Shown: positions 1-8,064, counted from the stretch's first letter. The stretch is DNA of 37,427 nt from Firmicutes bacterium UBA5286 (GCA_002408465.1 DHSM01000004.1:84556-121982); one strand, 5' to 3'. The notes: generated from the sequence alone by a model not told the origin. Program-made: numbers and translations.

Positions 1-7
1 GCAAGGC

Positions 8-964
8 CTATTTTGCCAGCGGTATCAAGATTCCGTATTTATCCTCGGTAATTTTTACATACTGCTCTAATAACTTGGGAATTCGGATTGCCTTTAATAT
101 GTAAAAGGCAGTGGTTATAGAATCCAGATAGTTCTCATCCTCAAGATTAAACTGTGCTATACCCTTTCGGTAGTACAAAGAAAACAAGGCATGGTAAGTT
201 CTGTGTTCCAAACAATATGTAATGCCGTCATCAGCTGTTTCAATCACCTGGGCATGTTTGTCCAATTTGTGGTAGTTATAAGCGATATTAAAGTGAATAT
301 TAATAATCAGGAAGTCAATATATTTCGTGGTGTATTTTTTGTTGGTAATGGTTTTGAGAATATAGTACAAAATCTTATTGCTATAGATAAGATCTCCTTC
401 TAGAGCAATGAACAAACTGATAAACAAGAGTATCCGAAACTCCATATAGCTATAATTATAGTCTTTGAAGTTTTTCAAATCAAAGTCAGGGATTGTCAGG
501 CGCAAGGACTTAATGAGATTATTTTGGGAATATTCTCTGTCCAAAGTAAAACTGGAAAAATACGCGTCAATAGCCTCTACAAACTCAATAAATTGCTTCA
601 ATTCGTTAGGATTTACCATGGAGATCTGAATGTCATGGGAGAAGTTTTGATGCAATTTCTTTTTCAGCCTGGCAGCAGCAACTTTATCATAACAGGTAAT
701 AATATAGTCCAGCTCGTCATAATATTCCATTATAAATCTATTAGATCTGCAATTTTTAAGAAGCTCAAGCAAGTCTTGTTTGTAGGCAACAGAAAGCAGT
801 TCCAGAGTATCATATCTTGGAACCACGAGCCCGCCTTCTATTTTTCTGATCGTATCGATATTGACACCAACTGTTCTCTGGACATAGGACTGGCTAAAAC
901 CCAAGCTCCTGCGTATTTTCCTAAGCTCATTGCCAAAATCTTCAAGGTTATAACTTACAAACAT
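8..964 (-). CDS. XRE-family regulator of RRNPP/PlcR type (peptide-sensing)
   Basis: Seen: an N-terminal helix-turn-helix (about residues 6-60, containing GFSQSYVQRTVGVN and KIEGG) followed by about 250 residues of helical, Tyr/Leu-rich sequence with no catalytic motif. Known: this layout, an XRE HTH plus a TPR-like C-terminal domain at about 300 residues, is that of Rgg/PlcR/NprR-type receptors that bind small re-imported peptides. I chose the ATG at 964 (MFVSYNLEDF...) rather than the in-frame ATG at 994, because GAGGGG sits seven bases upstream of it and the upstream ATG lies inside an inverted repeat. The gene is divergent from a 70-aa secreted propeptide that starts 99 bases away, the usual arrangement of receptor and cognate peptide. 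Family assignment is by architecture; the pairing is inference. Confidence 0.8.
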   Translation of the reverse strand: MFVSYNLEDFGNELRKIRRSLGFSQSYVQRTVGVNIDTIRKIEGGLVVPRYDTLELLSVAYKQDLLELLKNCRSNRFIMEYYDELDYIITCYDKVAAARLKKKLHQNFSHDIQISMVNPNELKQFIEFVEAIDAYFSSFTLDREYSQNNLIKSLRLTIPDFDLKNFKDYNYSYMEFRILLFISLFIALEGDLIYSNKILYYILKTITNKKYTTKYIDFLIINIHFNIAYNYHKLDKHAQVIETADDGITYCLEHRTYHALFSLYYRKGIAQFNLEDENYLDSITTAFYILKAIRIPKLLEQYVKITEDKYGILIPLAK

Positions 965-979
965 TGCGATACCCCTCAA

Positions 980-1001
980 AACCCCGATTATCATCGGGGT
1001 T
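980..1001. promoter_or_regulatory. Perfect 9-bp inverted repeat between regulator and peptide gene (operator candidate)
   Basis: The arm AACCCCGAT at 980-988 pairs exactly with ATCGGGGTT at 993-1001, with a 4-base spacer. It lies 15 bases upstream of the chosen regulator start. A -10-like TACAAT for the plus-strand peptide gene lies at 1021-1026. Known: PlcR and Rgg proteins bind palindromes near the promoters of their peptide genes. That this is the operator is inference. Confidence 0.5.
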
Positions 1002-1062
1002 CGTTAATATAAATACATTGTACAATAAGGGTGAATTAAATCAAGTTAGGAGGTGGAAAGTA

Positions 1063-1275
1063 ATGAAAAAGGGATTCGCATTGTTGACTTTAGTAGCGGT
1101 CATCTTCTCAGTACTTTTGGCACCTATTGTTGTACATGCAGGGGAAGATGATATCCCCCGGATCTGGGTTATTGATTCTGTTATCGAGACCGAGGAAGAA
1201 AAGACACCGCAGATGAATGACCCCGTTGTTCCTGACGGTGAAGATGATATTCCCCGCATCTGGGTAATTAACTAA
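1063..1275 (+). CDS. Secreted signalling propeptide with two copies of the candidate pheromone
   Basis: Seen: 70 residues, ATG at 1063 behind AGGAGGTGG at 1049-1056. Residues 1-26 are a classical signal peptide (KK, a hydrophobic core, then VVHA at the cleavage point). Residues 27-38 read GEDDIPRIWVID and residues 59-70, the very C-terminus, read GEDDIPRIWVIN. The linker is acidic and Pro-rich. The two 36-bp coding copies differ at six bases: four are synonymous third positions and two change the final D to N, so the peptide rather than the DNA appears conserved. Known: PapR-type precursors are short, Sec-exported and processed at the C-terminus to 5-8-residue signals. Inferred: mature signal near IPRIWVI[D/N], read by the divergent regulator. 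An alternative is a small secreted effector unrelated to signalling. Confidence 0.75.
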   Translation: MKKGFALLTLVAVIFSVLLAPIVVHAGEDDIPRIWVIDSVIETEEEKTPQMNDPVVPDGEDDIPRIWVIN

Positions 1276-1581
1276 CAGAGGAATATAGCTTCTCCGGGTC
1301 TTTTGTGCACCTTTCTTGAGATGCAAGTTAGCTGAGCAAATCTTTGTCATGAATAATATGATTCCATCTCAATATGGCTCATCATAAAGATAACAGGCAG
1401 TTTCCTGCCATCTTAACACACAAGGATGTGATACTGATGAGGGAAGATTTTCCCCGGTTAAGTTTCGCTTGTCGGATTCAAAAAACAGACGAAGCCATTC
1501 CCGGCCTGGCTGATGACAAATCAGATATTTCTTGGGTCCCAATTCCTTCAGTTCCAAACCCCAGATTGGAGTAACGATATA
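1276..1581. other. Gap between propeptide and receiver-domain gene
   Basis: An open frame at 1374-1574 (66 codons) shows no recognisable domain and no good ribosome binding site. It ends in a Pro-rich stretch resembling a linker just before the receiver domain, in a different frame. It may be the decayed 3' part of a hybrid kinase, but no kinase motif can be seen. No hairpin terminator was found after the propeptide gene. Confidence 0.35.
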
Positions 1582-1971
1582 ATGGTCCCTGCTTCGCTAA
1601 AAATACTGTTGGCTGAAGACAATAAAGATAATTGCCTGCTTATCCAGTGTTACTTAAAGACAACTCCTCATCATTTGGATATTGCAGATAACGGCAGAGT
1701 TGCAGTAACTAAGGCAAAGGCCACAGATTATGACCTTATCCTTATGGACATCCAGATGCCCATAATGGATGGGTACGAAGCTACCAAGGAAATCCGGGCT
1801 TGGGAAGAACTTCATTCGAAAACACCGGTGCCAATTGTGGCACAGACCGCACTGACCCGCAGAGAAGATGTCAGGAAAATGCTGGCCAGTGGATTCAATC
1901 ATCATCTGCCTAAACCAATCGAACAAACCTCCCTCTTAGATATAATACAAAAATACTCTTCCCCATTCTAA
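1582..1971 (+). CDS. Stand-alone response-regulator receiver domain protein
   Basis: A 129-residue single REC (CheY-like) domain. The acidic pocket E12-D13, the phospho-acceptor D56 in LILMDIQMP, the Thr in PIVAQTAL and the Lys in LPKPI are all present, so it should be phosphorylatable. Its sequence (AEDNKDNCLLI, MDGYEATKEIR) is closest in style to the C-terminal receiver of hybrid histidine kinases. I chose the ATG at 1582, ten bases after GGAG; an earlier in-frame ATG at 1513 has no supporting ribosome site. No histidine kinase or output domain lies nearby, so it is either a single-domain regulator acting in trans or the surviving end of a broken hybrid kinase. Confidence 0.75.
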   Translation: MVPASLKILLAEDNKDNCLLIQCYLKTTPHHLDIADNGRVAVTKAKATDYDLILMDIQMPIMDGYEATKEIRAWEELHSKTPVPIVAQTALTRREDVRKMLASGFNHHLPKPIEQTSLLDIIQKYSSPF

Positions 1972-1984
1972 AAGAGTAACATTT

Positions 1985-2019
1985 ACCCGCTTTCCGACAG
2001 GAATGCGGGTGCTTTTTTT
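1985..2019 (+). terminator. Rho-independent terminator after receiver gene
   Basis: The stem ACCCGC (1985-1990) pairs with GCGGGT (2005-2010) and is followed by GC and a run of seven T. It starts 13 bases after the receiver gene's stop codon. Confidence 0.85.
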
Positions 2020-2058
2020 CTTGGGCCAATTCCGAAGGTTACGATTGGCAAGATAACC

Positions 2059-2102
2059 TCCAAAACAAAACCGGGATGGTCCAACATGGAACAGTCCCGG
2101 TT
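2059..2102 (-). terminator. Terminator of the por-acd operon
   Basis: AACCGGGA (2069-2076) pairs with TCCCGGTT (2095-2102). Read on the minus strand, the stem runs into TTTTGTTTT. It lies about 190 bases past the last gene of the minus-strand operon, and nothing else was recognised between them. Confidence 0.75.
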
Positions 2103-2290
2103 ATCGTTATATCCGCACTACTTTACTTGGGTTTAAGATGTTCCTGAGTCAAAGGGCCAGCTTAATCCCCGCCATGAGATCCATGACTGGCCCCCCCAGG
2201 GATTGGTCCAGGAAGTCCACTTTGGTATGGCTGAAGCTACGCACCTCAAGGCCAAACTTCCGCTTCACAACAAATAACCTAGGGAGCGCT

Positions 2291-2971
2291 TTACAGGATA
2301 ACCCTGGCGTCTACGGCAACAATTCCCTTCTCATACACAAATACTGGGTTTAGATCAATTTCCTTGATTTGGGGATTTTCCTCCATTACCTGGGATACGG
2401 TGACCAGGGCTTGTGCCAATGCCTGGATATCCTTTGGCGAATCACCCCGGTACCCCTTAAGCAACGGCGCAGATTTTATTTCCTGCACCATTTCCAAGGC
2501 ATCCACTTCAGTCAGTGGAGCAACCCGGAAAGATACGTCTCTAAATATCTCCACCAAGACTCCGCCCAGGCCAAACATTACCACCGGGCCGAACTGGGGA
2601 TCGCGAACGGCGCCAATAATAACTTCTAATCCGGTCTCAGCCATGGATGTGACCATTACACCATGGATATCTGCATCCCCTTTGTAACCCTTAGCATTGG
2701 CAATTAAGTCATTAAAGGCAGCGATGACGTCTTCCTGGCTTTCAATTCCCACCTTTACTCCGCCTGCATCGGTTTTGTGAAGGATATCCGGCGATACTAT
2801 TTTCAGGACTACGGGAAAGCCTATTTCCGCCGCTGCCACAACCGCCTCTTGGGCATGTGCTGCGACCTTATAACCTGCAAGGGGCAATCCATATGCTGAT
2901 AGGAAATCCCGCGCCTCAGGCTCAGTAAAACTTCGGTTTCTATTCAAGGCAGCCTTAATTAGAGCGTTCAT
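2291..2971 (-). CDS. acdB: Acetate/acyl-CoA ligase (ADP-forming), beta (ATP-grasp) subunit
   Basis: A 226-residue ATP-grasp subunit. It opens with the typical EARDFLSAYGLP segment and contains GFPVVLKIVSPDILHKTDAGGV (split here only by reading), FGPVVMFGLGGVLVEI and a C-terminal EIDLNPVF that supplies Mg-binding residues. Known: with the alpha subunit it converts acyl-CoA + ADP + Pi to acid + CoA + ATP, a direct substrate-level phosphorylation. The length matches the separate beta subunits of archaeal and clostridial enzymes. The start codon lies inside the end of the alpha gene (17-base overlap), so translation is probably coupled. It is the last gene of the por-acd operon, which suggests its substrate is the acyl-CoA made there. 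Confidence 0.92.
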   Translation of the reverse strand: MNALIKAALNRNRSFTEPEARDFLSAYGLPLAGYKVAAHAQEAVVAAAEIGFPVVLKIVSPDILHKTDAGGVKVGIESQEDVIAAFNDLIANAKGYKGDADIHGVMVTSMAETGLEVIIGAVRDPQFGPVVMFGLGGVLVEIFRDVSFRVAPLTEVDALEMVQEIKSAPLLKGYRGDSPKDIQALAQALVTVSQVMEENPQIKEIDLNPVFVYEKGIVAVDARVIL

Positions 2972-4373
2972 TTTGTGTCCCCCTCAAATAAGCAGATCTT
3001 TTATTCATATTGATTAAGGCCCGGGCAGCCCGTTCGGGCATATCAAAGGTGGGCATTTTATTGTTTTCCATGATCAGCCTAGCTTCTTTGACCCAGTCTC
3101 CCGCCAGAAGGCAAGTCAGCACAGGTTTGTCATACTTCTCCTTGACTTTCACTACTGCCTCTGCTAAATCATTGGGCTCCAGGAAAGACGGCGGTACGCT
3201 CATCAGCAACACAGAATCCACTCCGGGATCAGCGAGAATTACATCCAAAGCCAGTGCATGGTGTTCCTCGTTGGCAGCTGCAGACATGTCAATATAGCCC
3301 TCAGGATGACAAATTATTGCCATTGGCGGCAGTATTTCCCGCAACTTATCTTTAGTCTGTTCCGACAGGGTGGCCAACCGGGCTGCCCCATTGGCCAATC
3401 CGATTTCATCCATGGCTATTATGCCAGGGCCGCCAGCCTCGGTAAGAATGCAAACCCGATTGCCTCGGGGAATGGGCTGAGCTGATAAGGCCTTCGCTGT
3501 ATCCAAAAGCTCTTCAATGGTATTTACCCGAACAACCCCAGCCTGTTTCAGGGCGCCCTCATATATTTGCTCGGAACCAGCCAAAGAACCGGTGTGGGAA
3601 GCCGCAGCCTTAGAACCCAAGTCACTTCGTCCCACTTTGAGGGTAATTATCGGCTTAGTCTTGGTGACATCCCTGGCAACCTCCATAAACTCCCGGGCAT
3701 TATCAATGCCCTCCATATATACGGCAATTGCTGCTGTTTGATCATCATCACGGTAATACTTTAGTAACTCTAATACATCCACATCACACATATTCCCCAC
3801 ATGCGCCCACTTGGCATAACCAATTGGCACGGGCTGATCACCAGCAAACATCAAGATTGACGCTCCCAAGGAGCCACTCTGACTGATAATGCTCATGGAA
3901 CCCGGCACTTGCCGCCGAGGAGGGGCAAAAGTAGTATCCAGATTATTGGCTGAGTTCATGACGCCAACACAGTTGGGACCAAAAACCCGGATGCCTGCTT
4001 TCTTGGCTATGGAGACTACTTCCTCCTCCAAGGCAATCCGCTCGGGAATACGAGTCTCACTAAAACCTGCGGCAACTATCACCGCAGCCTTTACATCACC
4101 CCGGGCCGCGGCCTGACGAAAAACTCCGGGCACACCGGGGGCAGGGATACAGATAACGATTAACTCTACAGGTTCAGGTATTTCAGATAAAGAAGGATAG
4201 CAAGCAAGACCAAATATACTGTCGTTCTTGGGATTGACTGGATAAATTCTGCCAGTAAAATTGCGCCCCACCAGATTCTGGGTTATCTGGTAGCCCGCCT
4301 TGCCAACATCGGTAGTGGCGCCAATAACTGCAACACTGGACGGTTCGAAAAAGGACTTTAGGGTATTCTCCAT
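2955..4373 (-). CDS. acdA: Acetate/acyl-CoA ligase (ADP-forming), alpha subunit
   Basis: A 472-residue protein with an N-terminal CoA-binding Rossmann domain (SVAVIGATTDVGKAGYQI near residue 12), followed by two succinyl-CoA-ligase-like domains (ISQSGSLGASI; SHTGSLAGSEQIYEGAL; TEAGGPGIIAMD). Known: this subunit binds CoA and carries the phospho-histidine relay of the NDP-forming acyl-CoA synthetases. The length and the split from the ATP-grasp subunit match two-subunit ACD enzymes. The ATG at 4373 follows directly on the stop codon of porB (TAGATG), and its own end overlaps the beta gene. The substrate could be acetyl-CoA or a branched acyl-CoA; the sequence alone does not decide. Confidence 0.92.
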   Translation of the reverse strand: MENTLKSFFEPSSVAVIGATTDVGKAGYQITQNLVGRNFTGRIYPVNPKNDSIFGLACYPSLSEIPEPVELIVICIPAPGVPGVFRQAAARGDVKAAVIVAAGFSETRIPERIALEEEVVSIAKKAGIRVFGPNCVGVMNSANNLDTTFAPPRRQVPGSMSIISQSGSLGASILMFAGDQPVPIGYAKWAHVGNMCDVDVLELLKYYRDDDQTAAIAVYMEGIDNAREFMEVARDVTKTKPIITLKVGRSDLGSKAAASHTGSLAGSEQIYEGALKQAGVVRVNTIEELLDTAKALSAQPIPRGNRVCILTEAGGPGIIAMDEIGLANGAARLATLSEQTKDKLREILPPMAIICHPEGYIDMSAAANEEHHALALDVILADPGVDSVLLMSVPPSFLEPNDLAEAVVKVKEKYDKPVLTCLLAGDWVKEARLIMENNKMPTFDMPERAARALINMNKRSAYLRGTQNERSN

Positions 4374-5231
4374 CTAGTCATTCTCCTTTGCCACGATAGC
4401 GTAATAGCCCTCTTGAGCCTGGGCAGCAAGACTGTCAATTTCCTGCCTGGATAAGTGCTTAAACCTTCCCTGGGCGGTGAAGTAATTTGAAGCTGGTTCC
4501 AGAGATTTGAGTTTTCTTGTTACACGGTATTTGCCGTTTACTACTTCGTATAGAACCCAGAGGCCGCAATCTACTGCAAGTTTGCCGACACGATAAGTTT
4601 CAGCAGGATTAAAACGCCATCCTGTGGGACAGGCTGAATGCAGGTGAATAAAAGAAGGGCCATCCACTTTCATAGCCGTGGCGACTTTATTGCGAAAATC
4701 ATCAATATATGATGCTGAAGCAGTGGCCAAATAGGGAATACCTTGAGCCACTAGCATACCATCTATATCCTTGCGATCGCCCCGTTTTCCCCCTGGGGTA
4801 GTGGTTGTCCAGGCTCCGGCCGGAGTTGCGCTGCTGCGTTGGATACCGGTATTCATGTAGGCCTCATTGTCATAACAGATATAGATTAAGCGATGCCCCC
4901 GCTCAATGGCCCCGGAAAGGGCCTGTAGGCCTATATCTAAAGTCCCTCCGTCGCCAGCATAACCCACCACATTGACATCACCTTTTCCAAGGATGTCCAA
5001 TGCTTCCCTAACCCCAGAACCATATGCTGCAACAGCCTCCAGGTTTGACATAAAGGAGGGCACCGTCCAACCGGTTTCCCGACCAAACCCGGTTAGAATA
5101 GCAGAGCAACTGGGGGGAGTCAAGATGATGGTGCGCGGGCCAAGAATTTCTATCATATGCCGCGCTGCAGTTTCCATGGCGCATCCTTCGCATGTTGTTA
5201 TACCATTGGCTAGTCCAATAAACTTATTCAC
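4374..5231 (-). CDS. porB: Pyruvate/2-oxoacid:ferredoxin oxidoreductase, beta (TPP) subunit
   Basis: A 285-residue TPP-binding subunit. The TPP/Mg motif is GYAGDGGTLDIG followed by YICYDNEAYMNTG. Conserved Cys residues for the proximal 4Fe-4S cluster include TTCEGC (C14, C17), SCSA (C42) and ACPTGW. The YMNTGIQRSSATP stretch is typical of pyruvate-type PorB. Known: the enzyme decarboxylates a 2-oxoacid to acyl-CoA with ferredoxin as electron acceptor. The GTG start at 5231 follows porA with a GGAGGGAG ribosome site formed by the end of porA. Pyruvate is the best guess for the substrate; branched 2-oxoacids are possible given the Lrp-type neighbour. Confidence 0.93.
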   Translation of the reverse strand: MNKFIGLANGITTCEGCAMETAARHMIEILGPRTIILTPPSCSAILTGFGRETGWTVPSFMSNLEAVAAYGSGVREALDILGKGDVNVVGYAGDGGTLDIGLQALSGAIERGHRLIYICYDNEAYMNTGIQRSSATPAGAWTTTTPGGKRGDRKDIDGMLVAQGIPYLATASASYIDDFRNKVATAMKVDGPSFIHLHSACPTGWRFNPAETYRVGKLAVDCGLWVLYEVVNGKYRVTRKLKSLEPASNYFTAQGRFKHLSRQEIDSLAAQAQEGYYAIVAKEND

Positions 5232-6377
5232 TTACTCTCCCTCCTTCAAATCAAGCCAGTTGACTCCGGTTTTTCCTGTCACGCTCAACGCCTGTTCGTA
5301 TGTGGCGATGGTGACATCCCGACCACCCAAACCGGCCACACAACTGGTAAAAGACTTGTCCGGAACGGCCCTGCTCACTTCTAAGGCCAAAGGTGGGGTA
5401 GATCCGAGCCCGGCACTGCGATCCAGGACTATTACTTTCTCAGCTTCCTTTAGAGCATCTTGGACGGCTTCTGTAGGGAAAGGACGGAAACTTATTATCC
5501 GCAGCATACCCACCTTGTGCCCCTTGCTCCGCAACGCATCCACAGCATCACGACCAGTGCCAGCCATGGTGCCCATGGCGACAAAAACTATATCTGCGTC
5601 CTCAGTCTTGTATTTCTTTACCACGGAATACTTCCTGCCAAAGGCTGCAGCAAAAGATGCAAAAACTTTACCCATGACCACAGCAGCATTTTCCATGGCT
5701 TGCTTATGCTGATATTTTATTTCAGTAAATAGTCCCGGCGGTGTTAAGGTGTTAATCGCCAATGGGTTATCTACATCCAAGACCAAATTATGAGGTTCCC
5801 TAGGTGGCAAATAAGCGTCCACCTGTTCTTGGCTGGGAACGGCTACAGGCTCAGTAATGTGGGATAAGAAAAAACCATCGATTCCTATCATCACTGGCAG
5901 TTGAACACGTTTATCCTCAGCCAGGCGATAGGAAAGAATGACAAAATCCAGAGCCTCCTGACAGGTTTCAGCAAAGAGTTGAATCCAACCCTGATCCCGC
6001 TCCCCCATGATGTCTGAATGGTCGCACCAGAGACTCCAGGGACTGGGGATAGCCCGGTTAACTACTGGCATTACAATAGGCTGGCGACAACCAGCAGCGA
6101 CACCGGTAATCTCATGCATAAGAGCAAGACCAGCGGAAGCTGTGGCTGTAAATGCCCGAGCTCCAACCAAGGAGGCCCCCACCGTAGCACAGAGAGCTGA
6201 GTGCTCGGATTCGACATTGATGTAATTCGCCTTTAAATCGCCCTTGTCTATTGCCGTAGCGAGGTTTTCAACAATTGGGGTTTGAGGAGTGATGGGGTAG
6301 GCTGCGACAACCTGCACCCGAGCCATGCGAGCACCAGCTGCGGCAGCATCATTTCCATTCATCGCCGTCATTTTCAT
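5232..6377 (-). CDS. porA: Pyruvate/2-oxoacid:ferredoxin oxidoreductase, alpha subunit
   Basis: A 381-residue alpha subunit: pyrimidine-binding domain with AAYPITPQTPIVE near residue 25 and VNVESEHSALCATVGAS-type sequence (here INVESEHSALCATVGAS), then the RLRIISFRPFP-like domain II (MLRIISFRPFPTEAV) and VLDRSAGLGSTPPL. Length and motifs match PorA of four-subunit enzymes. Its ATG overlaps the 3' end of porD by four bases, and a GGGGGA ribosome site lies just upstream. The catalytic Glu within VESEH is present. It acts in the cytoplasm as part of the alpha-beta-gamma-delta complex encoded together here. Confidence 0.93.
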   Translation of the reverse strand: MKMTAMNGNDAAAAGARMARVQVVAAYPITPQTPIVENLATAIDKGDLKANYINVESEHSALCATVGASLVGARAFTATASAGLALMHEITGVAAGCRQPIVMPVVNRAIPSPWSLWCDHSDIMGERDQGWIQLFAETCQEALDFVILSYRLAEDKRVQLPVMIGIDGFFLSHITEPVAVPSQEQVDAYLPPREPHNLVLDVDNPLAINTLTPPGLFTEIKYQHKQAMENAAVVMGKVFASFAAAFGRKYSVVKKYKTEDADIVFVAMGTMAGTGRDAVDALRSKGHKVGMLRIISFRPFPTEAVQDALKEAEKVIVLDRSAGLGSTPPLALEVSRAVPDKSFTSCVAGLGGRDVTIATYEQALSVTGKTGVNWLDLKEGE

Positions 6378-6694
6378 TTTTCTTCCCCCTGGTTCTCTGG
6401 AATTTCCTTAATGGCAGCAAAAGGACAGACACTAATGCAAACACCGCATCCCTTGCACCAGGTATAATCAATTTGACGTATTTCATCCCCAGGAGATATT
6501 ACCCCACAAGGACAATATTTCTCACACAACCCACAGTTTCGACAATCCATAGTAATTACCGGGCGCTTTTGCCTCCAGTTTCCTGTAAGAGTGTTAGCAT
6601 GCAAATCTGCCACTGGACCCTGTAATACTGAATGAGTTTTATTTGCTTCTTGTAACTGCTGTAACGCTGAAAGCTTCTTGTGCTGCTTTGGCAT
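6374..6694 (-). CDS. porD: 2-oxoacid:ferredoxin oxidoreductase, delta (2[4Fe-4S] ferredoxin) subunit
   Basis: About 106 residues with two complete ferredoxin motifs, CRNCGLCEKYCPCGVI and CKGCGVCISVCPFAAI, preceded by the WRQKRPVI segment typical of PorD. It carries electrons from the TPP/proximal cluster to external ferredoxin. I placed the start at ATG 6694 (MPKQHKKLSALQ) with GGATGGG eight bases upstream. This overlaps the end of porC by 56 bases, more than usual, so the start is less certain than the rest; an in-frame GTG six bases earlier is an alternative. Confidence 0.88.
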   Translation of the reverse strand: MPKQHKKLSALQQLQEANKTHSVLQGPVADLHANTLTGNWRQKRPVITMDCRNCGLCEKYCPCGVISPGDEIRQIDYTWCKGCGVCISVCPFAAIKEIPENQGEEK

Positions 6695-7193
6695 TAAGTT
6701 CACCCATCCTTCCTGGCATACTTCTTTTAAGGGCAAGGATAACACTGTCTATACTAATCCAGTTCGTTGTGGCCGCCAGGGCGCCCAACATAGCTGCATT
6801 GGCAGGGACACGCCCCAGAATATCTCCGGTTATTCCCGTGGCATCCACCCTGCCGACTGCTGAAAAAGCGGAGGCAATTTGCGGGTCTATTTCTGTTTGA
6901 CTATTAATGACCAAGATCTTATCACCCTTGATTCCCGCTGAATAATCAACACCAAGAGCAGGAAGATGGTTATCAAAGACCACAGCACAATCGGGCTTGT
7001 ACACAAAGGACTTGGTCGCAATGGGCTGGACATCTATGCGAGCGTAAGCATACACAGGCGCACCCTGACGCTCTTGGCCAAAAGCGGGTAAGGCGTGGGC
7101 ATACTTTTGTTCAAATACAGCTGCGGACACTAACCATTTGGAAGCGGTGACTGCACCTTGACCGCCTCGCCCATAAAAAATGATTTCCTTCAT
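6639..7193 (-). CDS. porC: 2-oxoacid:ferredoxin oxidoreductase, gamma subunit
   Basis: A 184-residue gamma subunit with the N-terminal signature FYGRGGQGAVTASKWL, HALPAFGQERQGAPVYAYARI and the C-terminal MLGALAATTNWISID stretch. The length is typical of PorC. It is the first gene of the minus-strand operon porC-porD-porA-porB-acdA-acdB, with AGGAGGT upstream of the ATG at 7193. A divergent Lrp-type regulator starts about 400 bases away and is the likely controller. Confidence 0.92.
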   Translation of the reverse strand: MKEIIFYGRGGQGAVTASKWLVSAAVFEQKYAHALPAFGQERQGAPVYAYARIDVQPIATKSFVYKPDCAVVFDNHLPALGVDYSAGIKGDKILVINSQTEIDPQIASAFSAVGRVDATGITGDILGRVPANAAMLGALAATTNWISIDSVILALKRSMPGRMGELNAKAAQEAFSVTAVTRSK

Positions 7194-7599
7194 TATCAGA
7201 CCTCCTAGTTGTTAATACTGGGATTTCCATCCCAGACAAAGCGTAATTATGAATTGGCATATATACTATATTCCGGAAAGCATACCGGATTTCCTCTTAA
7301 CAGATGTACATAGTTTGCGATGTTTATATTACAAGTGACATTTCACTGGCTTTTGTCGCCAGCTTTGTTAAGCTTTACAGACCAAAGATTTAGCCTCCAA
7401 ATCCACTGTCTATTTACATTTTAGGTTTGAAGGAGTATGTGCTGTCAAATCTTCCATACGGAAACCGCCATCCGATATTTTTTGAGTTTTGTTAACAAGC
7501 TTATACTTCTTATTAGCAAATGGATCAATTTGATGCAGGATAAAGCGACTTTGCGTCAAACTATATTGAAGGAACACAATTAAATCTCGGAGGTGCCTT
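7194..7599. promoter_or_regulatory. Divergent promoter region between porC and the Lrp-type regulator
   Basis: An AT-rich 406-base gap without a gene. A TCCGG-N8-CCGGA inverted repeat at 7272-7289 overlaps AT-rich -10-like sequence (TATAGT/TATATA on the minus strand) for porC and is a reasonable regulator-binding candidate. CTGGC/GCCAG at 7346-7362 forms a small hairpin. Promoter positions were not fixed. An Lrp-type protein often binds several sites in such a long divergent region; that is inference here. Confidence 0.4.
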
Positions 7600-8055
7600 A
7601 TGGACTTTAAAAACCTGGACTCGATTAACCAAAAGATCTTAGATCTCTTAACGAAGGACAGTAGAATTTCATATGCCGAAATCGCGCGTCAAACCCATTT
7701 ATCCCGGGTTGCTGTAAGGGAGCGGATCAACAATCTCATTAGTGCTGGCATTATCACCCAATTTACAACTGTCGTTCAGGGGGAAAAGGTGGGATTTCCA
7801 TTGTCGGTGTTCCTGGAAGTAGGGGTGGAGCCAAATAAAATGATCAGTGTAGCAAAGAATTTAGTTGCCCAGGACAAAGTTAAAATTGTATATCAGATGA
7901 CAGGCTCTACAGCCCTGCACGTCCACGCTTTCATGGAAGATAACGATTCTTTAGTTGACTTCCTCCAAAAACATGTCTATACCATCGACGGAATAACCAA
8001 TGTAGAAATATCTATGCTTTTGAAGAGGTTTAAATCTGATCTGACAGTAATGTAA
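7600..8055 (+). CDS. Lrp/AsnC-family transcriptional regulator
   Basis: A 151-residue protein with an N-terminal winged HTH (LDSINQKILDLLTKDSRISYAEIARQ, then LSRVAVRERINNLISAGII) and a C-terminal RAM/ligand-binding domain (about residues 66-145). The ATG at 7600 follows CGGAGGTG. Known: the family senses amino acids or related metabolites and forms octamers. It is divergent from the porCDAB-acdAB operon, so it probably adjusts 2-oxoacid oxidation to an amino acid or 2-oxoacid ligand. The ligand cannot be read from the sequence. Confidence 0.9.
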   Translation: MDFKNLDSINQKILDLLTKDSRISYAEIARQTHLSRVAVRERINNLISAGIITQFTTVVQGEKVGFPLSVFLEVGVEPNKMISVAKNLVAQDKVKIVYQMTGSTALHVHAFMEDNDSLVDFLQKHVYTIDGITNVEISMLLKRFKSDLTVM

Positions 8056-8064
8056 TAACCTTAA

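Noticed and set aside
5008..5712. Long plus-strand open frames opposite porA/porB and acdA/acdB
   Set aside because: They are antisense frames of clearly conserved genes, without ribosome sites or recognisable domains.
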